The position numbers were made by a program, and so were the translations under genes. A stretch of 59,929 nucleotides of DNA from Bacteroidaceae bacterium (GTDB lineage: Bacteria; Bacteroidota; Bacteroidia; Bacteroidales; Bacteroidaceae): assembly GCA_017617335.1 (NCBI GenBank), contig JAFZWK010000035.1, positions 1 to 59,929 on the forward strand, in the 5' to 3' direction. Of this stretch, positions 25,947-34,696 are shown in pieces. The notes under the pieces are model-generated. The model did no database searches, was not told the origin of the DNA, and saw only the letters and a program-made list of their open reading frames with translations. Position 1 is the stretch's first letter, and every line of letters starts with the position of its first letter.

Positions 25947-28900
25947 GATGTAGAGACCCTTCGGGAGCTTGTCCTTTGGCGTGCTGATCTTTCTTCCCAT
26001 CAGGTCGTATATACCAGCAGGCATCTTCAAGGCGATAGGAATCTGCTTGATGCCAGTCGTCTCGACAGCACCCAGAGACTTAACCTGTAGGCCACCGATA
26101 CTTGTGTTCCAGTAGCGCAGTTCGGCAATGTCAATGGGGCCTTCCTCACCGTCCTCGTCGGCAAAGAGGTAGCACAATTGTTGCAGGGCCCATCTGCTGT
26201 TGGTTCCGTGGGTTCCATTAACCTTCACTCCGTCAAGGTAGATTCCAGTCATGGCGTTGCTGCTTACCACGAAGACAAGACGCTGCCACTGGTCCTGCAC
26301 AAATACATCATTGGAATAGTTCAAACCGCTCTGACGGATACCTATGGTCTTGTCTAAGGTAAAGAGTTCGCCGTCGCTGGTATTGGTTGGATCGGTCTGG
26401 ATGATCACATTGTAGCCCGACAATCTCTGGGGACGAATATCCATCATGAAGGTGAACGAGTTCTGGATATCGGACTCCTGATTGTGAGCCAACTGCAGGT
26501 AGCTGTCAAACGGTACGACGACTGCTCCGTTGTCTGCTGTGGGGCCTGCAATCGGAACAATACCTGCAGTTGCGGGGTCTTCCACTTCCACGGGGCCACC
26601 TGCTCCTCTCATGGCAGCACGGAGGATAGCCTCACCGGTGCCGGCCATCAGGTCATTGGGATTGTCGAAGGTCCATACGCTTACAGGATCTATGAAGGGC
26701 TCTTCATCCCATTCCTGTTCTACGCCGCCAAGGCTCTTCACCTGTTCGTCGGTGAGAGGAACGTCCCAGAAGCGTATCTCTGCCACGTCGTTGTATACTT
26801 CCTGGTTGTTTTCGTCAGCAAAGAGAAGTACTTCGGGATACATGCTCCACATATTGTTGGAGCTGGTGCTCTGTCCCACCTTGTCTCCATCAATATAGAC
26901 ACTGGCACAGCCGTCCTTTACGACATAGAGGATACGGTGCCAAATCATCTCCAGGAGTTCTCCGTGGTAGCCTAATCCGTTTGAGGCACGTCCAAGCATG
27001 CCCTTCTCGCTGACGAAGATTCCGGCATCAGTAGTATTCTTGATGTTTGCCTGATACAATGAGTTAGGCTGCTCCAAGGTGCTGGGACGGATGTCGAATA
27101 GGATGGCATAGTCCCTTAACTCAGCGATGCCTGTGTTGTTCGTCAGCCACAGATAGGAATCGGCACCAATGCCGATAGCTCCATTTCCAGGCATTGGACC
27201 TTCTTCGGCCGTGATGAAGGCAGTCTCGATATCGGTTATCTCGGGACCATTGCTCCCCTTGTATGCTGCCTGCAGGGTAGCTGTTCCCGTGCCGGCAAGC
27301 AAGTTGTTGGGATCATCGAATGTCCAGACGCCAGCTGGTTCAGGCATGTCTCCACCCAGCTTAACTTGTATCACAGGTATCTCAACAGGATCGAAGTTTT
27401 CTGTCCGTATAATGATGACACCCTCGCGACGATCTCCATCATTCAGAGGTTGGGCACGGAAGATGTAGTCCTTCTCTCCCTCGACAATCTCTATGTCAAG
27501 CGGTTCAATCCAGTCGGGTAACTCAAACGTGAAGGAAACGTTGGCATTGATGTTGATGGAGAAGTCGATCTTGTCAACAAGACGTACGTTGGGGGTTTGC
27601 ACCACGAAGAGTTCTTCCACATCGCTGTAGACATCGCCCAGTTTCTTTGCCATATCAGCACTGAACGGCACATCCCAGAAGCGGAGGGAGGCTAAGTTCA
27701 CGGTGCCTTCCTCGCCGTCTTCGTCGGCAAAGAGCAGAACCTCGTCGTTCTTGATACACTGATAACTTACGAAGCTACCGTATTCGCTCAACTTTTCACC
27801 GTTCACATAAAGTGTGGGACAGCCATCCTTCACCACAAAGAGGATGCGATACCAAACCTCTGTCTGGAAATCACCATTGTAACCTAGGTTGCCACCACGT
27901 CCCAGCTGGTTGTTCTTGAAGAAGAGGCCTGCATCGCTGGTGTTCGTAACATCGCACTGGAACAATGACTTGTAGCCACTCACGTCGTTAAGCATCACAT
28001 CATAGAGAATGGTGAAATTCCTCATTTCGGGATTTCCGGTACTTGCTTTGAGCCATAGGTAAGCATCCTTGGGTACCACAATGGCACCGTTCTCTTCCGT
28101 TGGTCCAGCAATGGCCTTAATGCCAGCTTCAGCTGGGTCGTATGTCATGGTGGGTCCGTCACCACCCTTGTATGCAGCGGTGATGTAGGCCATTGTATAG
28201 CCTTCTTCCTTCATAAGATCGTTGGGATCGTCAAAAGTCCACCAGCCCAATGGATCAGGTACTTCTTCTCCCACATATACCTGTTCCACGAGAATCTCCT
28301 GCGACTCTACTCCATCGCCCTTGACGATGATGACATCCTCGCGGCGACCAGAGAATTCCATTTCTTGGGCACGGAAGGTGTACTCGTGTCTTCCTTCGAA
28401 AGGAATTATATCTACACCCTCAATCCAGTCGGGCAACTCGAAGGTGACAGGTACATTGGCTTCAAGGGTCACTGTGAAGGTCGGGTCGTCCACCACCTTG
28501 ACGTTCGTGGTTATCAGGTTGATAAACGGTTCGTCCACAACAGGTTCCTTGCCGCAGCATTCCCTTATTTCATTGTCAGTGAGACTTCTTTCCCAGTAGG
28601 AAAATTCTGACATGTAGGTATCAGTCATTTCGTTGTCATCATCAGTAAGGACGTAGAAACCCCAAGGGTCAATCTCCCAACGGATGTCGCCAGCGCAATC
28701 AATGACCTTCTCGTCCTCAATATAGACATTAACTCGTCCGTTGCGGCAAACCATGAAGATGCGGTACCAAGTGTCATCCTTGATTTCCCCAAAATAGCCG
28801 CCCATGGCCCGCATGCCAATCGTGTTTTGGTAAACGAAGAGCTCACCGTCATTGCTGTTGCTCAAATTGGTCTGCCAAAAACCATTATAACTAACGGCAT

Positions 28901-30545
28901 CGGGCATCTTGACATACCACATGAGAGTGTAGTCCGTGGTGGCCGTAGAACCTTCGGGACGTACTACCTTCAAGCCTCTTTCCTTTGGAACAAAGATGGC
29001 TCCGTCACCCTCGGTAGGACCTTCGGCTACGGTAATGCCAGCTTCTTCAAGGCTCTCCAGAAGTGTTACGGATTTGGTTCCTACGGCAAGGGGCTGCATT
29101 ACAAACGGTCCACTCTCCACTTTCAGCAGATCGTTGGGATCCTCGAACTTCCACTGGGCATCAGGTTTGGTGTTGTCGAGCTCGGAAGGAGTCGTAAAGG
29201 TCTTAACAAGCGGGTCAGAGGTGTTGTCGTAAGAGTCGTATGCCACAATCTCCACTTTATATTCTGTATCAGAAGTGAGGCCTGTGATTGTATAATTCAG
29301 AGTAGCGGGCATGCCAGAGTAAAGATAGTACTGCGAGAAGACGAACCTTTCGGTGATACCCATTCCGTTCTTGAAGACGCGTATCCTGTAACGGAAGACG
29401 CATTCGTCGTCGGTAGCCTGCGGGAAGGTTACGGTAGCTTTGCCATTTGCTATTTCCACGCTGATTTCAGCACTCTTTGTGAAAGCAGGGGCGGGCAATC
29501 CGTTGCGCAGGGGCACATTGTTGGGATTGTCAGCAGCATCGCGGATGTCGGCATACTCAAACTTTGAGCCGTCGAACGGAGCTTTCAGCACCCAACGCTT
29601 CTCGGGGAGGATTTCCGTGTTGCGGTAAGTGTCGTAACGACGAATCTCGATGTCACCGTTCTCCAGCTCGCTGACAATCATACCCTCAGTAGCATAGACA
29701 TAGTTTTCAGGGTGAATGCCTGCAGCCACGGCTCCAGGATGAATCTCGCCGTATGTGGTGCTGGCCGTATTGATGGATGTGAAGTAGTTCTTATGTTCAG
29801 AGTCGGGGTTCGTGCCCTGGTGAATGCTGCGTGGGTCTCCCAAAGGATAGTGGCTGTGACCGGCAAAGATTACGACCTGTGGATACTTGTTCAGCACGCT
29901 GTTGAGGTCGGGCATGCCCCAAGTACTTCCGTTCTCGAATTCAGGCCATGAACCATAGACCGTCCATTGGGGTGGTACGTGAGTGAAGACAAAGATTGGC
30001 TTGCCTGGACATTCCTCGGTGGCCTGTGCCAGCCAGGTATCTAACTGCTTCCTTAGGTCGGCAGGATAGGCACCCGAACCGCCTCCCATCATACTGATGG
30101 TGATGAAGGGGTAACCTTTGATAATCTTGTACTGATGGAAGGGGTAAGGTTCACCACCATTGAAGACGCTTAGTCCATTCTGGTAGTTCGACATACCGTT
30201 GCCATGGCTGTGATCGTGGTTACCCATCATGAAGAGCAGGTCACCCACAGGATTCGTATAGTTGGCCTTGTCGTTGAAGACGCTCACGAGCAACTCATAC
30301 TGGTCAGCTCGTCCTGCATCTGCCAAGTCACCAGCAATGGCCAAAGCATCGAGCTTGGCCTGCGAGGTCAGGTTCTTCAGCGCCTGAGGCACCTTTACCA
30401 TAGCGCCCTCACCTATTCCATTGTCGAAGTGAATGTCGGAGATGACACCAAACGTCAGTCGCTCATTTTCCTGAGCCATAACAGACATGCCCAGCAAACA
30501 GATGAGTGTAGCCAGGCAGAGTGTAATTTTTCTTTTCATAGACAT
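25917..30545 (-). CDS. Secreted metallophosphoesterase with four LamG-like modules
   Basis: A 1542-residue exported protein (signal ending SVMAQ). Residues about 30-300 are a calcineurin-like metallophosphoesterase with its metal motifs: SDIHFD near 36-41, AGDLAD near 71-76, GNHDHSH near 108-114 and GHSHYP near 229-234. A fibronectin III-like domain follows (about 350-455), then four LamG/concanavalin-like modules each starting with a W-x-F-x-D/N-P-N-D/N-L motif (starts near 465, 765, 1065 and 1275), with BACON-like strands between the first three. The end (MGRKISTPKDKLPKGLYI) is a sorting-type tail. It probably cleaves a phosphoester at the cell surface while the modules bind glycans. The substrate is unknown. 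Confidence 0.8.
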   Translation of the reverse strand: MSMKRKITLCLATLICLLGMSVMAQENERLTFGVISDIHFDNGIGEGAMVKVPQALKNLTSQAKLDALAIAGDLADAGRADQYELLVSVFNDKANYTNPVGDLLFMMGNHDHSHGNGMSNYQNGLSVFNGGEPYPFHQYKIIKGYPFITISMMGGGSGAYPADLRKQLDTWLAQATEECPGKPIFVFTHVPPQWTVYGSWPEFENGSTWGMPDLNSVLNKYPQVVIFAGHSHYPLGDPRSIHQGTNPDSEHKNYFTSINTASTTYGEIHPGAVAAGIHPENYVYATEGMIVSELENGDIEIRRYDTYRNTEILPEKRWVLKAPFDGSKFEYADIRDAADNPNNVPLRNGLPAPAFTKSAEISVEIANGKATVTFPQATDDECVFRYRIRVFKNGMGITERFVFSQYYLYSGMPATLNYTITGLTSDTEYKVEIVAYDSYDNTSDPLVKTFTTPSELDNTKPDAQWKFEDPNDLLKVESGPFVMQPLAVGTKSVTLLESLEEAGITVAEGPTEGDGAIFVPKERGLKVVRPEGSTATTDYTLMWYVKMPDAVSYNGFWQTNLSNSNDGELFVYQNTIGMRAMGGYFGEIKDDTWYRIFMVCRNGRVNVYIEDEKVIDCAGDIRWEIDPWGFYVLTDDDNEMTDTYMSEFSYWERSLTDNEIRECCGKEPVVDEPFINLITTNVKVVDDPTFTVTLEANVPVTFELPDWIEGVDIIPFEGRHEYTFRAQEMEFSGRREDVIIVKGDGVESQEILVEQVYVGEEVPDPLGWWTFDDPNDLMKEEGYTMAYITAAYKGGDGPTMTYDPAEAGIKAIAGPTEENGAIVVPKDAYLWLKASTGNPEMRNFTILYDVMLNDVSGYKSLFQCDVTNTSDAGLFFKNNQLGRGGNLGYNGDFQTEVWYRILFVVKDGCPTLYVNGEKLSEYGSFVSYQCIKNDEVLLFADEDGEEGTVNLASLRFWDVPFSADMAKKLGDVYSDVEELFVVQTPNVRLVDKIDFSININANVSFTFELPDWIEPLDIEIVEGEKDYIFRAQPLNDGDRREGVIIIRTENFDPVEIPVIQVKLGGDMPEPAGVWTFDDPNNLLAGTGTATLQAAYKGSNGPEITDIETAFITAEEGPMPGNGAIGIGADSYLWLTNNTGIAELRDYAILFDIRPSTLEQPNSLYQANIKNTTDAGIFVSEKGMLGRASNGLGYHGELLEMIWHRILYVVKDGCASVYIDGDKVGQSTSSNNMWSMYPEVLLFADENNQEVYNDVAEIRFWDVPLTDEQVKSLGGVEQEWDEEPFIDPVSVWTFDNPNDLMAGTGEAILRAAMRGAGGPVEVEDPATAGIVPIAGPTADNGAVVVPFDSYLQLAHNQESDIQNSFTFMMDIRPQRLSGYNVIIQTDPTNTSDGELFTLDKTIGIRQSGLNYSNDVFVQDQWQRLVFVVSSNAMTGIYLDGVKVNGTHGTNSRWALQQLCYLFADEDGEEGPIDIAELRYWNTSIGGLQVKSLGAVETTGIKQIPIALKMPAGIYDLMGRKISTPKDKLPKGLYIINGNKVLVK

Positions 30546-30725
30546 TTTTTTTTGGTTAAATGTATTGTTATTTTTGAAAATATAAAGTTGTTTAAGGCTT
30601 TTTTAGGTACATTATATATGTTTACGAGGGTGAAAGATACGATTTTTTCGCAAACATGATGCATTTTGTGCAAAAAAAAACAGGTTTTAGACGGGAAAAA
30701 GCACTGTAGAAGAGTGAAAGGTTGC

Positions 30726-30890
30726 TCATTTTACTAGAAATTCGTTTCCTTTGATAATATAAATGCCATTCGGGAACTTGTCTTTTGTAGTTCCGATGAT
30801 TCTTCCTGACGGAGGGCATGTAACGAAGTTTTTGAACTTATGGAACCGAGCCGGTGTGTCACTATATCCCAAGCTGCCTGCGTCACTATA
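30726..30890 (-). pseudogene. Orphan C-terminal tail of a lost secreted protein
   Basis: On the minus strand a frame ending at the TGA at 30726-30728 encodes GRIIGTTKDKFPNG followed by IYIIKGNEFLVK, nearly matching the end of the neighbouring metallophosphoesterase (GRKISTPKDKLPKG, LYIINGNKVLVK). No start codon or protein body precedes it in frame; a stop interrupts about 55 codons upstream. It is therefore a degraded C-terminal sorting-type tail. The remaining sequence between 30546 and 30963 is AT-rich with no other gene. A weak promoter-like site lies near 30632-30639. Confidence 0.65.
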
Positions 30891-30963
30891 TTTTCATGGT
30901 TGGATTTATGGAATTTTTGTGAAGGGTTAATGATTAGTTTTTCCAGTGAATCGAGAGTGTTGA

Positions 30964-33042
30964 TTACCAGACGTCTTCAGGTGTTTCGGGATTGTCATAT
31001 ACCTCCTTCGGACAGTACTCAAAATAGTCCAGCACGAGATAGACGTTTTCAAAGTCCAGACAAGATTTCAGACGCAGGTAGTATGTCTCTTCGGGTCTCA
31101 TCTTTTCGCAAACGATTATGCGACGTATTTGACTTTGGAGGGTTCGCCCGTTATCTGAACCTGTAGAATGGATTTTTGCGCCTTTCATGAAGCCGTGATT
31201 ACGCAGAGTCTTGTCCACTTCTGAATTGTAATCTTCGTCGTCAATGTCAGGTTCCCATCCCATGTTACTTGGGAATTGTCCGTTGGGCGTGCTGTAATAC
31301 TGTCCACCCATGCGGAGGTCGAGAGGGATACCCATGGCACGGAGGCGGAATCTGTCGTTGCCCCAGTAGAACTGGAAGATGCCTCGATTGGTGTCGGCAG
31401 CAGTCACACCATAGCGTATCTCGTATGTTCCTTCACGAGGCACAGGAGGCAGTCTCAACGTCAAATCAGTAATGCCTCTACTGGCCATTTCATCACCGAA
31501 ATAAGTACAAAATCCGCGCGAGTCAGGCGTGCCGCCAGTGTTGACAAAGAAATTGCAGTCCTTGGTGAGCCATGCATCGTCCAGATAGTGATACTCTGGG
31601 TCGTTAGGGAAGCCAAAAATCCTGATATTACCCACTCGGCCACCGTTGTTGGTCACTTCAGGAAACATGGCAGCCAGGTCGTATCGGATGCGTTCTTTGC
31701 CCAGGTTGTTCTGAGTGGTTTCATCATAGACGAGAAGTTTATCTAACGGATAAATCATGGCATTGCTCAGGTTGCCTTTTGCCTCGCTCATGGACGTGCC
31801 TATCAGGATACCCTCCTTGTCTGGCAGACAGGAAAGCTCATGATAGGTGCCTTGCCGTCCGTTGTCTAGGATGGGGAATCTGTTGATGTGTACTCCTCCT
31901 GATTCTGCACTTTCATAGAGTTTCATCAAGCGGCGCTTGCCCATTGTTGTGTAGTACTCGGCCATAGCCGAGGAAAGGTTACGCAGGTTGGGGTCAAAGC
32001 CAAACTCGTTGCGATGTAGGACGAGGCGGTCGGCTGAAAGCCTGACAGGCAGCAGATGATAGGTTACGAACTGGTTCAGCATGTTGTCCTCGCTCTGATA
32101 GTCCTTGTTTTTTGTGGCCAATGGATAATAGCCCTTCCGATCAAGCCAATCCACCACGTCCTCCACCTGTATGTCTAATGCTGGCTTGCCCAGCGTGGCT
32201 GTCCAGAAGCTATCGGTTTCAGCAAAGAAAGTGTAGCCGTAGTATCTGTGTGCTGGGATTACCCCATCGTAATGCTCAGTCTTGATGCGTTGCTCGATAT
32301 AGCATTTCCTGTAGGCTTCGTCTTCCACGCGTGTGAGCGTGTCCTTGAGTCCGACAGCATTGGCTAACAGGCAAGCGACGTAGAATCCCGCTTTCTTCTC
32401 GGAAATCACGTCCGAGATATAGTCGCCCAGGGAGTTGCTGTTGGAGACAATTACGCCGCGCATGGAGTGTATAATGCCGTTCAGGGCAGGGATATCTCTG
32501 TTGTCCTCGTCTATCTGAATGCCGTTTACGAGGATTTCATCCACGCCTTCCCCATGAGACACCGTCAGTTTGCGATCGTACATGTTGGGACGCAGGATTT
32601 CTGCGTTTTGGGCTGAGGGGAAATCCCATGTCTGCACAGGTTCTCCGTCATCACCACTGTCGATGATGCTGCTCATCACAAGGAGTTTGCAGACAGAGTC
32701 TAGCTTTATACTATCAGAAAAGCCGTCCCATGACGCTTCGCTGATAACATTCTGCTCTTTCAATTCCTCTAGATAGGCCTGAATGGCTGTGTTCGTCGGA
32801 GCAAAGACGGTGTAGTGACCGCGTGCAGTGAGCAACTGGCGGACTGTAGTTTGGGAAATATCGCTCACTGGGGTCTCACCTGTCAGACGATAGTATTCGC
32901 TGTACTGCTCGTGTCGAGCTAGATAGTCTGATATCGTGTAGTTTTCATAGACGTAACGTACCGAGGAATCTATGTTTTCCTTGCAACTCCACAGTACTAT
33001 GGTTGCAAATAAAATGGGTATAATGTATTTATTTCTGTTCAT
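30964..33042 (-). CDS. Fasciclin-domain lipoprotein
   Basis: A 692-residue lipoprotein with lipobox LWSC (Cys20). A fasciclin-type domain occupies the N-terminal part, marked by YTVFAPTNTAIQAYL near residue 78 and by NGIIHSMRGVIV near residue 187. Bacteroidetes proteins of this type are surface lipoproteins, often next to SusCD pairs, and may mediate adhesion or carbohydrate binding. Here no SusCD pair is adjacent. The C-terminal half (from about 430) is a beta-rich region I do not recognise. It lies 134 bp downstream of the M48 peptidase gene on the same strand. Confidence 0.75.
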   Translation of the reverse strand: MNRNKYIIPILFATIVLWSCKENIDSSVRYVYENYTISDYLARHEQYSEYYRLTGETPVSDISQTTVRQLLTARGHYTVFAPTNTAIQAYLEELKEQNVISEASWDGFSDSIKLDSVCKLLVMSSIIDSGDDGEPVQTWDFPSAQNAEILRPNMYDRKLTVSHGEGVDEILVNGIQIDEDNRDIPALNGIIHSMRGVIVSNSNSLGDYISDVISEKKAGFYVACLLANAVGLKDTLTRVEDEAYRKCYIEQRIKTEHYDGVIPAHRYYGYTFFAETDSFWTATLGKPALDIQVEDVVDWLDRKGYYPLATKNKDYQSEDNMLNQFVTYHLLPVRLSADRLVLHRNEFGFDPNLRNLSSAMAEYYTTMGKRRLMKLYESAESGGVHINRFPILDNGRQGTYHELSCLPDKEGILIGTSMSEAKGNLSNAMIYPLDKLLVYDETTQNNLGKERIRYDLAAMFPEVTNNGGRVGNIRIFGFPNDPEYHYLDDAWLTKDCNFFVNTGGTPDSRGFCTYFGDEMASRGITDLTLRLPPVPREGTYEIRYGVTAADTNRGIFQFYWGNDRFRLRAMGIPLDLRMGGQYYSTPNGQFPSNMGWEPDIDDEDYNSEVDKTLRNHGFMKGAKIHSTGSDNGRTLQSQIRRIIVCEKMRPEETYYLRLKSCLDFENVYLVLDYFEYCPKEVYDNPETPEDVW

Positions 33043-33176
33043 CTTTGTTGTTTGATCCCAAAGTCACATCATACCACCTCCCTGCGGAAGTCCTTCAGTC
33101 CTATAGCCAATTTCGCTCAACTGGTTCTGCTCCAGTTGGCAGTTATTGGCGATATTATTCGGAGAGGCAGTAAGAG

Positions 33177-34004
33177 TTACTTCGCTTTGTAGTACTGCAT
33201 TGCTTCAGGAAGCCAACGCTGGATGTCAGACACACGCTTGGTGTCACTGGGATGACTGCTCAGGTAAGATTGCAAAGCCCCTCCTGAACTACTTCCACTC
33301 GAAGCCTGACTCATGCGCTTCCAAAAGGTAAGAGCTGTGTTGGGGTCGTAGCCTGCCATCGCAGCAAAGATAAGGCCCATGTGGTCGGCTTCACTCTCGT
33401 TGTCACGGCTGTAGTGAGCATTAAGGAAAGTCAGACCTGTGGAAGCCACAGAAGTGGCAAGGTTGGCAGCGTTTTCTCCCAACTTGGCACCAACGATGGA
33501 GGCACCCACCGAGGCCAGTAGGCTTTGGTTGTTCTGTTTCGACATCTGTTCAGCACTATGTTTGGCTACAGCGTGTGCTATCTCGTGACCCAACACGATA
33601 GCCAAGGATGCTTCGTCTTGAGTGACAGGTAACATGCCTTCGTAAACCACTATCTTGCCACCAGGCATACAGAAAGCGTTGACGGAATTGTTCTGCACCA
33701 GATTGAATTCCCACGCATAGTTCTTCACCTCGTTGGCATAGCCATTGTTGGCGAGATAATTTACCACAGCATTGGCGAGATTCTTTCCTACACGCTGCAC
33801 CATGGCGGTGTTGGTAGCATTGGTTGATATTTTGGCGCTGCTCAGGTATTGCTTGTATTGCGAAGCGCTCAGGCTCAGAATTTGTTCATCTGAGACAGAC
33901 AAACGTTGTTTGCGTCCAGTGATGGGCACCTTGGATGTAGTGCCGCAGGAGGCCAGCATCATCAGTGCAACGGCACTCGTCAAGAAGAATTTGAAACTTT
34001 TCAT
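33177..34004 (-). CDS. M48-family metallopeptidase lipoprotein
   Basis: A 275-residue lipoprotein (lipobox LASC, Cys20) with the zinc-binding motif HEIAH (His140, Glu141, His144) and a downstream glutamate ligand in NESEADHMG. These resemble periplasmic LoiP/YcaL-type peptidases that degrade misfolded outer-membrane proteins. Length is typical. A -7 box lies about 50 bp upstream. After the stop another frame stays open for about 40 codons but has no start codon. Confidence 0.88.
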   Translation of the reverse strand: MKSFKFFLTSAVALMMLASCGTTSKVPITGRKQRLSVSDEQILSLSASQYKQYLSSAKISTNATNTAMVQRVGKNLANAVVNYLANNGYANEVKNYAWEFNLVQNNSVNAFCMPGGKIVVYEGMLPVTQDEASLAIVLGHEIAHAVAKHSAEQMSKQNNQSLLASVGASIVGAKLGENAANLATSVASTGLTFLNAHYSRDNESEADHMGLIFAAMAGYDPNTALTFWKRMSQASSGSSSGGALQSYLSSHPSDTKRVSDIQRWLPEAMQYYKAK

Positions 34005-34053
34005 CGTTGGTATGTTTTTTAGTTTGTTTATTGTTTTTACGATGTTTATGCTG

Positions 34054-34061
34054 CAAATATA
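34054..34061 (-). promoter_or_regulatory. -7 element of the M48 peptidase gene
   Basis: On the minus strand the bases are TATATTTG, matching TAnnTTTG; the -33 region (TTTT) is only approximate. The start would be near 34047. The rest of the gap up to 34320 is AT-rich and shows nothing else I can support. Confidence 0.5.
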
Positions 34062-34320
34062 TTGATTTTTGTGGATACAGAAAAATTTTCGTCGATTTTT
34101 CTGCTCACCATGTTTTGTTGTGAATCCTCAGTTTCCCCTCTTTTTCCTTATAAATTCCTAATTACTCCTAAATTCTTCCCAACATAGTCTTGATTTTTCC
34201 TTCCAACTTGTTTTTTTCCTTTCACCTTATCTTTGCATCACGACGATGAGCCAGGCTGCATTCACCCCAAAAGATCTAAAAAATCGAAGAAGTAAATCCT
34301 GTCGTGGGATTCGAAAACAC

Positions 34321-34372
34321 AACACGTTGAAACCGTCGACACAACACGTTGTGTTTGCAAAGTCAACACGTT
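34321..34372. repeat. 22-bp-periodic palindrome array, locus 2 (three units)
   Basis: AACACGTT occurs at 34321, 34343 and 34365, exactly 22 bp apart. The second and third units extend to ACAACACGTTGTGT-like arms. The array lies about 100 bp upstream of the cobalamin riboswitch promoter, between the divergent M48 and TonB receptor genes. Confidence 0.85.
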
Positions 34373-34467
34373 GTGTTTTCCTCCTTCATCTATCTTGAAC
34401 TTGGGCGTTGATAGAGAAAAAAGATAAAATTTTGAAAGAAAAAGAATAATGTATCATAAAAAAACAG

Positions 34468-34475
34468 TATCTTTG
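34468..34475 (+). promoter_or_regulatory. -7 element of the riboswitch-controlled cobalamin operon
   Basis: TATCTTTG fits TAnnTTTG and would start transcription near 34482, immediately before the riboswitch. No TTTG is seen at the usual -33 distance. Confidence 0.6.
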
Positions 34476-34483
34476 CACTGGAT

Positions 34484-34690
34484 TTGGTAATGGAATCGTC
34501 CTTCGAGGATGAACTCCATGCAAGGGAATCAGGTGAAAGACCTGAGCTGTTCCTGCAGCTGTAATCCATTTATGGGAGTCGGCAAATGAGTCACTGCGCA
34601 AGCGGGAAGACGCCGATTCTAATGGAAAGCCAGAAGACCTGCCATTTCTGTTGAGAATAAAAAGGAGTTGCTCCCAGGATTTGGAGCCAT
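34484..34690 (+). promoter_or_regulatory. Cobalamin riboswitch and its expression platform
   Basis: The conserved cobalamin aptamer landmarks are present in order: GGGAATCAGGTG at 34524-34535, AGCTGTTCCTGCAGCTGTAA at 34545-34564, the CACTGCGCAAGCGGGAAG segment near 34592-34609, and the B12 box AGCCAGAAGACCTGCC at 34628-34643. Downstream, GGAG at 34664-34667 can pair with CTCC at 34671-34674, while GCTCC at 34670-34674 can instead pair with GGAGC at 34683-34687. These pairings exclude each other and lie just before the start codon at 34697, suggesting translational control. Cobalamin binding would lower receptor and perhaps operon expression. Confidence 0.92.
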
Positions 34691-34696
34691 CTACTT

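Noticed and set aside
33043-33180. Open stretch after the M48 gene reading QLSEIGYRTEGLPQGGG
   Set aside because: About 40 codons in a frame with no start codon and no recognisable family; possibly a remnant but not supportable.
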